Shown here piece after piece: positions 15,597 through 23,811 of a stretch of DNA of 35,568 nt (the first letter of the stretch is position 1; every line of letters starts with the position of its first letter). The DNA comes from CAYXWM01 sp964392115 (GTDB taxonomy: Bacteria > Bacillota > Clostridia > Lachnospirales > WRBF01). Position numbers and translations under genes: made by a program. The notes beneath the pieces are model-generated. The model worked only from the letters and a program-made list of their open reading frames with translations, was not told the DNA's origin and searched no databases. The stretch lies in assembly GCA_964392115.1 (NCBI GenBank), contig CAYMOU010000011.1, positions 1 through 35,568 on the forward strand, in the 5' to 3' direction.

Positions 15597-17005
15597 CCAA
15601 GTTCACCTTTCTTAAAAAATTTAATAGGGAAAGATTCTGCTATACATTTGCGAGCCTGCTCCGGGCTTTCAAATTCTTTTTCGTGGAGCATTTGGGAAAC
15701 GATGTTTCCTATGGCTGTGGACTCTACAGGGCCGGCGTAAACGTCTTTTCCGGTGTATTTGGCCGTAAGGTCGTTAAGATAATCCGCATTTGCACCGCCG
15801 CCGGCTATAAGGATTTTATCAAATTCTCGGCCGGTTAAACCTTCGATTTCATGTAAGGTATTTGCATAGCATTTTGCAAGGCTGTTGTATATAACACAGG
15901 CCATTTCTCCCGGGGTTTGGGGTGCCTGCTGATTGGTTTCGGTACAATATTTTTTTACTTCGTCTGTCATGTTTTTGGGAGACAAAAACCTTACGTCACT
16001 GCAATCAACAATGGATTTTATAGTTTCCTTGGAAGCCATTTCACACAGTTCTGCGTAAGAATATGTATCATTCAACTCTTTTCTTACTGACTGTATCATC
16101 CAAAGCCCCATTATATTTTTTAAATAACGGAAACGATAGTTGTAACCGCCTTCATTTGTGAAATTAGCCTTCATGCTTGCCTCGGAGCAATCCGGATCCG
16201 GGCGTTCTATACCCATAAGAGACCAAGTTCCCGAACCTATAAATATAGATTTATCATCCATAATGGGAATAGCCAGCACGGACGAAGCCGTATCGTGGGT
16301 AGGCGGAACCATTACAGTACAGTTAAAGCCCAATTCCTTTCGAATATCTGCCGAGAATTCGCCCAAAACAGTACCCGGCAAAGCTAATTTCGGGAACATT
16401 TTTGTGGGAAAGCCCAGAGTTTCAATCATTTCGTAGTCCCAATCCTTGGTGTCATGGCTTACCAGCTGACCGGTGGTGGCATTGGTGTACTCCGCCGTCT
16501 TAATGCCGGTTAGAAGGAAATGGAAATAATCCGGCATCATAAGTATGGTTTCAGCTCTTTCCAAATATTGGGGATTGGTGGTTTTTATGGCTGTCAGCTG
16601 ATAGATGGTATTGAATAACTGTTTTTGTATGCCTGTACGTTTGTAAAGTTCTTCTTCGGAGTAGTGTTTACCCACTGCTTTGTCCATACCTTGTGTACGC
16701 AAATCCCTGTAGCTGACCGTATCGCCTATGATTTTGTTGTCCTTGTCCAACAACACAAAATCAACGCCCCAGGTATCTATACCCATAAAGTTTGGAATTT
16801 TGCCGATTTCTTTGCATTTTTTCAGTCCGTTTAAAATATTGTTAAACAGGCTTTGTACATTCCAGCAAAGTTGGCCGTTTCTGTTTTCGAAGCCGTTGTT
16901 AAAACGATAAATTTCTTCCAACATAAATCTTCCGTTTTCAAGATAACCCAACATATGGCGGCCACCGGAGGCACCAATATCTATTGCCAAATAATACTTA
17001 TTCAC
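15593..17005 (-). CDS. rhaB: Rhamnulokinase
   Basis: FGGY-family kinase that phosphorylates L-rhamnulose to rhamnulose 1-phosphate with ATP. It has 470 residues. The N-terminal AIDIGASGGRHMLG is the RhaB form of the phosphate-binding motif, followed by GIDTWGVDFVLLD, YRDLRT, and PPTHDTASSVLAIP with the catalytic Asp. GSGTWSLMGIE and the C-terminal ILIAGGGANADYLNDLTA complete the fold. The start is GTG 17005 with AGGAGG about 7 bases upstream. It is the first gene of rhaBAD, transcribed from a promoter predicted about 370 nt upstream. It is distinct from the YgcE-like kinase at 6014. Confidence 0.95.
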   Translation of the reverse strand: MNKYYLAIDIGASGGRHMLGYLENGRFMLEEIYRFNNGFENRNGQLCWNVQSLFNNILNGLKKCKEIGKIPNFMGIDTWGVDFVLLDKDNKIIGDTVSYRDLRTQGMDKAVGKHYSEEELYKRTGIQKQLFNTIYQLTAIKTTNPQYLERAETILMMPDYFHFLLTGIKTAEYTNATTGQLVSHDTKDWDYEMIETLGFPTKMFPKLALPGTVLGEFSADIRKELGFNCTVMVPPTHDTASSVLAIPIMDDKSIFIGSGTWSLMGIERPDPDCSEASMKANFTNEGGYNYRFRYLKNIMGLWMIQSVRKELNDTYSYAELCEMASKETIKSIVDCSDVRFLSPKNMTDEVKKYCTETNQQAPQTPGEMACVIYNSLAKCYANTLHEIEGLTGREFDKILIAGGGANADYLNDLTAKYTGKDVYAGPVESTAIGNIVSQMLHEKEFESPEQARKCIAESFPIKFFKKGELG

Positions 17006-17383
17006 GTTCTCCTCCTGTCTTTTGGTTGCTTGTTTTATTTTAGCGGAAGTCGGATGCTGTGAAGCCGGTTTTGGCCAAGCAACTTCTTTCCGAAAAAGCC
17101 TGTTTAAAAATTTCGGGTAGAAGCAGAGGGGAAAACTTTTTTTAAAAGCCTTCCCCTAACATCTTCAAAAACCCTAAAATTTTGCCATTTTTCCGTAAAG
17201 AATAAGGCAGTAACGTTTGGCCAATCAACTTTTTTAGGCTGACATACGGAAAATATAGTTTATAAATATATTTAAATTGTTGCAAAAACCACACATCTGA
17301 TAGCATTTACCGGAAAACAAATGTATCTATGTTTAAAAAGATCGTTATCATAACATTTAATTTATAAATTATTAATAATTAGT

Positions 17384-17412
17384 ATTGTAATATACGGATT
17401 TCTGCTCGTCAA
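17384..17412 (-). promoter_or_regulatory. Predicted promoter of rhaBAD
   Basis: On the minus strand, TTGACG (17412-17407) and TACAAT (17389-17384) are 17 bp apart. The transcript would start near 17377 and carry about 370 nt before rhaB. Confidence 0.55.
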
Positions 17413-17553
17413 TATTATCTTTGTTTAGTTTGAAGGGATCTTAAACCATCAAAAGGCAAATATGGAAAACGCCTTGCTTTTAATGTTTTCTGTGAGGTAA
17501 ACGTTTTGGTATCACTTTACTTTTTATTCTTTATATGTAAATTTTAGATTTTG

Positions 17554-17562
17554 TGGTAAAAT
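17554..17562 (+). promoter_or_regulatory. Extended -10 element before the VOC gene
   Basis: TGGTAAAAT has the TG-N-TAAAAT form of an extended -10 promoter. No good -35 element is seen. The gene starts 58 bases downstream. Confidence 0.35.
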
Positions 17563-17620
17563 ACTAAAACTTGTATGAATTTTATGTTGAATAAAATTAC
17601 TGATTATCGGAGGTGCTGTA

Positions 17621-18049
17621 ATGGCTGTAGACGTGTTTATTAATTTTAAGGGAAACTGTAGGGAAGCTGTGGAGTTTTATGCAAAGGTATTTGACTGTGA
17701 AAAGCCAAAAATCATGACTTACAGTGAAATTCCTCAAGATCAAAACTATCCGCCTATATCCGAAGAACAAAAAAATCTTATTTTGTATACTTCATTAAAT
17801 ATAGCCGGCAGTAATGTTATGTTTTCGGATATTCCGGCGGAAGTGCCTTTTACACAAGGCACCAACATTAATGTTACCATCGGAAGCAAAGATGCAGAAA
17901 AAATAAAACAATGGTTTGAACGGTTGAAAGAAGATGCTTCAGTCCATATGGAACTGCAAAAGACCTTTTGGAGTGATTGTTACGGAATGTTAACCGATAA
18001 ATTCGGTATTCCTTGGCAGTTTAGCCTTGATAGCGGAAATGAGTATTAA
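17621..18049 (+). CDS. PhnB/YjdN-like VOC-family protein
   Basis: Vicinal-oxygen-chelate fold protein of 142 residues, from the glyoxalase-like PhnB branch. Characteristic parts are VFINFKGNCREAVEFYAKVF at the N-terminus, LNIAGSNVMFSD in the middle, and the ending WSDCYGMLTDKFGIPWQF. The name PhnB refers to a phosphonate locus in E. coli but the family's enzymatic role is unsettled, and no phosphonate genes are near. CGGAGG precedes the ATG. It is a single-gene unit ending at a hairpin near 18171. Confidence 0.85.
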   Translation: MAVDVFINFKGNCREAVEFYAKVFDCEKPKIMTYSEIPQDQNYPPISEEQKNLILYTSLNIAGSNVMFSDIPAEVPFTQGTNINVTIGSKDAEKIKQWFERLKEDASVHMELQKTFWSDCYGMLTDKFGIPWQFSLDSGNEY

Positions 18050-18170
18050 AATAATAATGCAACACCTTTTTAATTAAAAGTCTTACACTTAGAAAGTTTG
18101 CTGACAACTCGCTAAAGAATTTACAATTCATAAACCATATTGCTTTCAACCTATCCTGTAAAAATTAAAG

Positions 18171-18224
18171 AAACCGGTATAATTACCTATTACGAGCAAA
18201 ATATTTGGTAACTTATGCCGGTTT
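18171..18224 (+). terminator. Terminator-like hairpin after the VOC gene
   Basis: AAACCGGTATAATTACC pairs with GGTAACTTATGCCGGTTT with one mismatch and one bulge, around a 19-base loop. It lies about 120 bases after the VOC stop and has only a short T-rich tail. Confidence 0.5.
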
Positions 18225-18296
18225 AATTTAATTTGAAACTGATATATAATTATTTTTTGTAGTTTTATATCCAAAACTCGTAGCAATGAGGATATA

Positions 18297-18323
18297 ATAC
18301 TAATTCCATTCAAAACAGTAGAA
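18297..18323. repeat. Solo end of the family-2 inverted-repeat element
   Basis: ATACTAATTCCATT followed by AAACAGTAGA matches the reverse complement of the right end of the 1459-1560 element over about 25 positions with a few differences. No second end is found nearby, so this is a remnant. It overlaps the likely -10 of the S9 peptidase gene. Confidence 0.5.
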
Positions 18324-18378
18324 TTCAGCCGGATCTATGGACAACAGTAAAATTATCTAACGAAGGAGTGTCTGCCAC

Positions 18379-20685
18379 ATGAAAAACAAAATTTTGGGTT
18401 TTTTATTATGTGCGTTTTTGGTTTTTTCAAGCATTACGCCTACATATGCTAATTGGTTTAACGACTCATTAACATATCTTAAAGGAATCAACGCCGTAAA
18501 AGAAGAGCATAACCCCGGAAAATCTATAACTTTCAGGGAATTTGTCGAAATGTTTGTTTTATCTTCAACATATGAGCATGGAGAAGACGCTGTTTATGTT
18601 TTGAAAAACAGAGGATATGTTAAGGACTCTGACGGATTTTCCGAAGACAAGCCAATCTCAAGAGCAGGTGCTTTGCGCATATTAACGAGGGGTTTAGGTG
18701 TTGACGGTGACGACTATATTCAACAGGCTGTTGCTGTAGGCCTTATTAAAGGTTATCCGGACGGAAAAGTAAATGAAACGGGCAATATAACCTTTGCTGA
18801 AGCTTGTCAAATTATCTACAATTACAAAAATATCAAAGACAGCAAGCTTTCCGGTGAACCTGTAAAGCTTTATACAGCCCAAGAATTCTTTAAAATTCCC
18901 GGTAGTGTGGGCTACAGTATTACTAAGGACGGAAAATACCTTATTTACGCCGCTCCTTGGGAAAACAGACTTAATCTTTTTAAGAAGAATATCGAAACCG
19001 GAGAAATTACTCAGATTACTAAGTTAAAAGACAGAGGTATAGCTAATTATTTTGTAAAAGGCAATACAATTTTATATTTAAGAGACTTTGGCGGCGATGA
19101 AAATTATCATATTTTTAAAGCTGACGAAAAGGGTAACGAAATTGATTTGACTCCTTTCGAAAAAACCATGGCACAACCATTGGATTTACTGGATGAAGCT
19201 AAAATAGACAATGAAATTCTTATTCAAATGAATAAAGACAATAAGCAAGTTTTCAGTGTCTATAAGTTGAATGTTTTAACCGGCGAATTAACCAAGATAA
19301 TAGACAACAACGGCCAATTTACCGGTTTTATGACAGATAATTTAGGTAAGGTAAGAATCGCTGCCTTTAACGACGGAGTAAAAACAGGCTATTACTACAG
19401 AGACAGCGAGGACGAGGAATTTAAGCCTGCTGCATCTTATAATTTTCCCGAAAGCATAAGCCCCATGATGTTCGACCAAGACAATAAATCAGTTTATGCC
19501 CTTTCAAACATCAACCGCAACACTTCTGCATTGGTAAAAATCGACCCTGCAACCGGCAAGGAAAAGGAATTAATCTTTAAAAATGATAAGGTTGATATTT
19601 CGGGGATTTCTTACGGAACAAAACCCGGCACCTTAGGCGCTGTTTATTACTATACAGATAAAATCAATTTGGTATTTTTAAATGATGAACTGAAACAGAT
19701 TTACGAAGAGAGTCAAAAGGCATTAAACACCAATGCTCATATTTCTATAAACAATTATTCGGAAGACTTGAGCAAAGTTTTAATAACAAGCAAAAGCGAT
19801 GTAAACAGAGGTGTAACCTACCTTTTTGATCGCAGCAAAGCTAAACTTGAAAAGCTGACAGATGTAAACACGGTTAATACAGCTGATATGGCTGAAATGC
19901 TTCCAATTTCTTATAAATCCCGAGACGGTTTGGTTATTCACGGTTATCTTACTGTTCCCAAAAATGTTAAGCCATACAACTTACCGGTAATCGTAAACCC
20001 TCATGGTGGCCCTTGGGCAAGAGATTATTGGGGATATTACCCGGAGGTTCAATATTTGGCAAACAGAGGATACGCTGTTTTACAAATCAATTTTAGGGGT
20101 TCTACCGGTTACGGCAAGCAATTTATGTCTGCCGGGTTTAAGCAATGGGGTTTAAAAATGCAAAACGACATTACCGACGGTGTAGAATGGCTTAAATCTA
20201 TAGGGCTTGCAAACCCCGAAAAAATCGGCATATACGGCGCATCTTACGGTGGTTACGCTACTCTTGCGGGCGTAGCCTTTACTCCCGATTTATACGCAGC
20301 GGCCGTTGATTATGTAGGAGTATCCAACCTGTTTACTTTCCTTAATACCATACCTCCGTACTGGGAAAGTATGAGGGAACAGCTTAATTTAATGGTGGGA
20401 CATCCCGAAGTTGATAAGGAACAATTCGAAGCTACATCTCCTGTTTTCCATGCAGATAAAATAAAAACTCCGCTTCTTATTGCCCAAGGTGCCAATGACC
20501 CAAGGGTAAACAAGGACGAATCCGACCAAATGGTTAAGGCTCTGAAAGACAGAGGAATCGAAGTTGAATATATAGTTAAAGAAAATGAAGGCCACGGATT
20601 TGCAAACTTTGAGAATCAACTTGAATTTTACGGAAAAATGGAAAAATTCTTTGCCGAACATTTAGGCGGAAGGTCTGCCGGTTGA
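18379..20685 (+). CDS. Secreted S9-family (prolyl oligopeptidase-type) peptidase with N-terminal SLH-like repeats
   Basis: Exported serine peptidase of 768 residues. A signal peptide of about 24 residues ends in TYA before NWFND. Residues about 25-155 hold two or three degenerate surface-layer-homology-type repeats (for example AVGLIKGYPDGKVNETGNITFAEACQ, split here as one repeat end and the next start), which would tether the protein to the cell wall. Residues about 160-510 form a beta-propeller-like region. The C-terminal alpha/beta-hydrolase domain carries GGPWARDYWGYY, GYAVLQINFRGSTGYG, the nucleophile Ser622 in GASYGG, Asp707 in GANDPRV and His739 in EGHGF. This places it with the S9C acylaminoacyl-peptidase-like group. 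GAAGGAG precedes the ATG. It is a single-gene unit with a strong terminator. It probably releases amino acids or dipeptides from peptides at the cell surface. Confidence 0.88.
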   Translation: MKNKILGFLLCAFLVFSSITPTYANWFNDSLTYLKGINAVKEEHNPGKSITFREFVEMFVLSSTYEHGEDAVYVLKNRGYVKDSDGFSEDKPISRAGALRILTRGLGVDGDDYIQQAVAVGLIKGYPDGKVNETGNITFAEACQIIYNYKNIKDSKLSGEPVKLYTAQEFFKIPGSVGYSITKDGKYLIYAAPWENRLNLFKKNIETGEITQITKLKDRGIANYFVKGNTILYLRDFGGDENYHIFKADEKGNEIDLTPFEKTMAQPLDLLDEAKIDNEILIQMNKDNKQVFSVYKLNVLTGELTKIIDNNGQFTGFMTDNLGKVRIAAFNDGVKTGYYYRDSEDEEFKPAASYNFPESISPMMFDQDNKSVYALSNINRNTSALVKIDPATGKEKELIFKNDKVDISGISYGTKPGTLGAVYYYTDKINLVFLNDELKQIYEESQKALNTNAHISINNYSEDLSKVLITSKSDVNRGVTYLFDRSKAKLEKLTDVNTVNTADMAEMLPISYKSRDGLVIHGYLTVPKNVKPYNLPVIVNPHGGPWARDYWGYYPEVQYLANRGYAVLQINFRGSTGYGKQFMSAGFKQWGLKMQNDITDGVEWLKSIGLANPEKIGIYGASYGGYATLAGVAFTPDLYAAAVDYVGVSNLFTFLNTIPPYWESMREQLNLMVGHPEVDKEQFEATSPVFHADKIKTPLLIAQGANDPRVNKDESDQMVKALKDRGIEVEYIVKENEGHGFANFENQLEFYGKMEKFFAEHLGGRSAG

Positions 20686-20713
20686 TATTGGTAATAACAC
20701 GATAATTTGAAAT

Positions 20714-20760
20714 AAAAAAGCTTATGAGGATTGTACATTACATTCTCATAAGCTTTTTTT
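20714..20760 (+). terminator. Intrinsic terminator after the S9 peptidase
   Basis: AAAAAAGCTTATGAG pairs with CTCATAAGCTTTTTTT around a 16-base loop. Confidence 0.9.
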
Positions 20761-20889
20761 ATCAAGATTCGTTAAAAACGCCACAGCTTTTATCAAAAGC
20801 TTTTAAACCGGTCCGTAACATGGTATACTAATAATATCTTACTTAAATTAACAACAATAAAGGCATATGCCATAGAAAGATATGATGAT

Positions 20890-22011
20890 ATGAATAATTT
20901 ATTAACCATTTCCTGTCCCTGTTTATTTGGGTTGGAAAGTATACTTGCTTTTGAAATAAAAAAACTGGGCGGAAATGACGTGACTGTAAATGACGGACGT
21001 GTCACCTTCAAAGGCGATGTTACCACGGTCGCAAAGGCTAACCTTTGGCTACGCACCGCCGAAAGGGTACAAATCGTTCTGGGAAGTTTCGAGGCCAAGA
21101 CCTTTGACCAACTTTTTGAAGGTGTAGCCGCCCTTAATTTAGAAGATTTTATAGGAGAGGATGATGCTTTTCCGGTTAAGGGATGGTCTCTGAATTCTCA
21201 ACTTCACAGTATACCGGATTGCCAAGCTATCATTAAAAAAGCCGCTGTTAAAAGGCTGTCCGGTAAATACGGTGTGGGCTGGTTTGAGGAAAGCGGTGAC
21301 CTATACCAACTGCAATTTTCCATTCACAAAGATATTGCCACCATTATGATTGACACCTCCGGAGCAGGCTTGCACAAACGTGGCTACCGCAGAAATTCCA
21401 ACGAGGCACCCATAAAAGAAACCCTTGCCGCCGGTATTGTAGACCTTGCTCGGATTCGCTCAGACAGCGTTGTCTATGACCCTATGTGCGGCTCCGGCAC
21501 CTTCTTAATAGAAAGTGCCATGCACGCCATGAATATAGCCCCGGGTATACGCCGCAACTTTACCTGTGAAGACTGGGATATGTTCGACAATAACATTTTT
21601 AAAACAGCACGCACCGAGGCTATGGATAGTATCAAGCGTGATGCCGCTTTTATGGCCTATGGCGCTGATAATGACGAGAAAGCTGTTCGCTTAACCTTGG
21701 CAAACGCTAAATTCGCCGGTATTCCCAAGCGTATTAAGGCTACAAAGGCAGACATCAGTGACTTTGCCGTATCCGAACCCAAGGCGGTCATATTATGCAA
21801 CCCACCTTACGGTGAGCGTATGCTGGAAATCCAAGAGGCAGAGGAACTTTATAAAATTATGGGCAAAACCTTTATTCCAAGGAACGGCCTGAGCTATTAT
21901 GTTATAAGCCCTCATGAGGAATTCGAAAGAAGATTCGGCAGAAAGGCCGACAAAAAACGCAAACTTTATAACGGTATGATTAAATGTCAGCTGTTTATGT
22001 ATTTTAAGTAA
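20890..22011 (+). CDS. THUMP-domain class I RNA methyltransferase (RlmL/YpsC-like)
   Basis: S-adenosylmethionine-dependent N2-guanine RNA methyltransferase of 373 residues. The N-terminal THUMP region starts LTISCPCLFGLESILAFEIKK, split here by the first strand and helix. GAGLHKRGYRRNSNEAPIKE leads into the methyltransferase domain. The SAM motif is DPMCGSGTFLIESA and the catalytic motif is NPPYGERM, typical of the UPF0020 group that modifies 23S rRNA. It has the length of B. subtilis YpsC rather than the fused E. coli RlmKL. No strong ribosome site is seen before ATG 20890, apart from GAAAGATATGATGAT. It is a single-gene unit. Confidence 0.9.
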   Translation: MNNLLTISCPCLFGLESILAFEIKKLGGNDVTVNDGRVTFKGDVTTVAKANLWLRTAERVQIVLGSFEAKTFDQLFEGVAALNLEDFIGEDDAFPVKGWSLNSQLHSIPDCQAIIKKAAVKRLSGKYGVGWFEESGDLYQLQFSIHKDIATIMIDTSGAGLHKRGYRRNSNEAPIKETLAAGIVDLARIRSDSVVYDPMCGSGTFLIESAMHAMNIAPGIRRNFTCEDWDMFDNNIFKTARTEAMDSIKRDAAFMAYGADNDEKAVRLTLANAKFAGIPKRIKATKADISDFAVSEPKAVILCNPPYGERMLEIQEAEELYKIMGKTFIPRNGLSYYVISPHEEFERRFGRKADKKRKLYNGMIKCQLFMYFK

Positions 22012-22134
22012 CAAAACCGCAGACAAAGGCATAATCAAAGTTCGATTCATCTAATAGTTGAGACAGATAGTGTTATACTGACAGAAGATAACTATAATTG
22101 AACAAATTATTAATCAATCTATCGGGGGTATGAT

Positions 22135-22932
22135 ATGAAAATCACAACATTGGTAGAAAATAAAACAAAGTGCGAATTAAAGACCAAACATGGATTATCC
22201 TTATATATAGAAACCGAGAAACATAAATTATTGTTCGACTTGGGCCCTGATAATACTCTTTTTGATAACGCCAAAACAAGAGGTATAGACCTATCGGAAG
22301 TTGATACTGTTATTATTTCCCACGGGCATAAAGACCACGGCGGTGCCTTGGAGCGTTTTTTGCAGATGAACAGCAAGGCCAAAATATATGTGCAAAGACA
22401 GGCCTTTGAGCCGCATCAAAGCAAGTTTTTATTCTTTAAAGTAGGTATCGGTTTAAACGCCTCTCTCCGAAATCACCCGCAAATTGTTTTGGTTGACGGT
22501 GATTATAAAATAGACGATGAGCTGTTCCTATTCACTGTGGAAAATACGGAAAAATGCTATTCAACCGCTAATGATGCCCTGATGCAAAGCGGAAATAAGG
22601 ATGTTTTTTTGCATGAACAAAATCTCATTCTTACAGAAAAACAAACTGCATTAATTATGGGTTGCGGACACACAGGCGTTATAAATGTGCTGGAAAAGGC
22701 TGTTAAATATGAACCCCTGTATTGCATAGGCGGTTATCATTTATTTAACCCGGCAACAAAGAAAACTGTGCCGGACAGTTTGCTACAAAGTATAGTAACG
22801 GAATTACAGAAATACCCCGAAATAAAATTCTATACCTGCCACTGTACGGGAGAAAAAGCATTTCAATTCTTTTCCGAGAGAATGAATAATATGTTCTATC
22901 TTTCTTGTGGTGAAGTAATTGAAATAAATTAA
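22135..22932 (+). CDS. Metallo-beta-lactamase-fold hydrolase
   Basis: Zinc or iron hydrolase of 265 residues. The metal motif HGHKDHGG gives His63, His65, Asp67 and His68. Later metal-site regions are MGCGHTGVINVLEKA and GGYHLFNP. The pattern with LLFDLGPDNTLFDNAKTRGIDLSEVDTVIISH, shown here as two adjoining stretches, matches the branch annotated as dihydropterin-ribofuranosyl-aminobenzene-phosphate synthase-like, named after a methanopterin enzyme. That reaction is not expected here, so the substrate is unknown. GGGGG 6 bases before ATG is the ribosome site. A terminator follows. Confidence 0.82.
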   Translation: MKITTLVENKTKCELKTKHGLSLYIETEKHKLLFDLGPDNTLFDNAKTRGIDLSEVDTVIISHGHKDHGGALERFLQMNSKAKIYVQRQAFEPHQSKFLFFKVGIGLNASLRNHPQIVLVDGDYKIDDELFLFTVENTEKCYSTANDALMQSGNKDVFLHEQNLILTEKQTALIMGCGHTGVINVLEKAVKYEPLYCIGGYHLFNPATKKTVPDSLLQSIVTELQKYPEIKFYTCHCTGEKAFQFFSERMNNMFYLSCGEVIEIN

Positions 22933-22940
22933 TATTTAAA

Positions 22941-22985
22941 AAAGACAGTCCTCCTAACACAAAAAAAGAGGGGACTGTTTATTTA
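22941..22985 (+). terminator. Terminator after the metallo-hydrolase
   Basis: GACAGTCC and TCCT pair with AGAGG and GGACTGTT around an A-rich loop, with a short T tail. It lies between two same-strand genes. Confidence 0.65.
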
Positions 22986-23015
22986 CATAAATGATAAGTG
23001 TATTTCGGAGGAAAT

Positions 23016-23720
23016 ATGATTGTTAAAAATATTACAATAGATAATATCCCGGCTATTCTGTGGGGAGAAAAAAGCTCGAAAATTATAATAGCGGTGCATG
23101 GTGATATGTCCTTAAAATCCGATGTACCAATTGCCGTTTTAGCGGAAGAAGCCATAGGACTTGGATTTCAGGTATTGAGTTTTGATTTGCCTAAGCATGG
23201 CGACAGAAAAAATGACCCTACTCCATACAAAGTTCAAGAATGTGTTTTCGAGCTGAAAAAAGTTATGGAGTTTGCACGTTTACAAGCAGAATCAATTACT
23301 TTAACAGCAGTCAGTATAGGAGCATTTTTCAGCCTGCTTGCCTATAAAGACGAAAATTTAACGCAGAGTTTATTTCTTTCGCCGGTTGTTAATATGGAAC
23401 GCATTATTCAAAATATGATGAATATGTTTGAAATTTCGGAAGAACGGCTTTGTGACGAAAAAGAAATTTCCACACCCATTGGGCAGGCTTTATATTGGGA
23501 TTACTATACATATGTGAAGAACAATCCTGTTCTAAAATGGAACGCACCTACAGCAATTTTGTACGGGAAAAAGGATAATATTTGTGAATTTGAGGTAGTC
23601 TCCGCATTTGCAGACAGATTTAATTGCAAACTTGAAGTATCCCATAATTCCGAACATTACTTTTATACTGAAGAAGACATTAAAATTTATCGGGATTGGG
23701 TTAGGTTAAACTTAATATGA
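23016..23720 (+). CDS. Alpha/beta hydrolase
   Basis: Protein of 234 residues with an alpha/beta-hydrolase layout. An early strand and oxyanion region reads IIIAVHGDMSLKSD, followed by FDLPKHGDR, the nucleophile elbow AVSIGAFFSL (Ser100), and a late acid/His region ILYGKKDNICEFE and NSEHYF. The elbow lacks the first Gly of GxSxG, having Ala instead, so substrate class cannot be inferred. The start is ATG 23016 with CGGAGG 5 bases upstream; a longer frame to 22998 is not supported. It is a single-gene unit between two terminators. Confidence 0.75.
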   Translation: MIVKNITIDNIPAILWGEKSSKIIIAVHGDMSLKSDVPIAVLAEEAIGLGFQVLSFDLPKHGDRKNDPTPYKVQECVFELKKVMEFARLQAESITLTAVSIGAFFSLLAYKDENLTQSLFLSPVVNMERIIQNMMNMFEISEERLCDEKEISTPIGQALYWDYYTYVKNNPVLKWNAPTAILYGKKDNICEFEVVSAFADRFNCKLEVSHNSEHYFYTEEDIKIYRDWVRLNLI

Positions 23721-23730
23721 TTTTATAAAC

Positions 23731-23781
23731 AAAGAAAAACGAGGGGACTTTTAAGTACAAAAGCTTCCCTCGTTTTTCTTA
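23731..23781. terminator. Bidirectional terminator between converging genes
   Basis: AAGAAAAACGAGGG pairs with CCCTCGTTTTTCTT around an interior region that also contains ACTTTT and AAAAGC. It serves the hydrolase (plus) and the MFS gene (minus). Confidence 0.85.
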
Positions 23782-23811
23782 TTCAAACGAATATAATAAT
23801 ATTTTCGATTT

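Larger units (their letters stand above)
17006..17620. other. Divergent intergenic region between rhaB and the VOC gene
   Basis: This 615-bp gap holds no convincing gene. It contains the rhaB promoter (17384-17412, minus), an inverted repeat near 17129-17156 (AGGGGAA with TTCCCCT) inside the predicted rhaB leader, and an extended -10 promoter for the VOC gene (17554-17562). The stretch near 17500 contains GTAAACGTTTTG, only a weak match to a catabolite-repression site. Confidence 0.5.
18050..18378. other. Intergenic region before the S9 peptidase
   Basis: This 329-bp gap has no gene. It contains a terminator-like hairpin (18171-18224), a TATAAT at 18293-18298 without a good -35, and a solo end of the family-2 inverted-repeat element (18297-18323). 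Confidence 0.5.

Noticed and set aside
17499..17515. Catabolite-repression (cre) site between rhaB and the VOC gene
   Set aside because: GTAAACGTTTTG misses three of the conserved cre positions.
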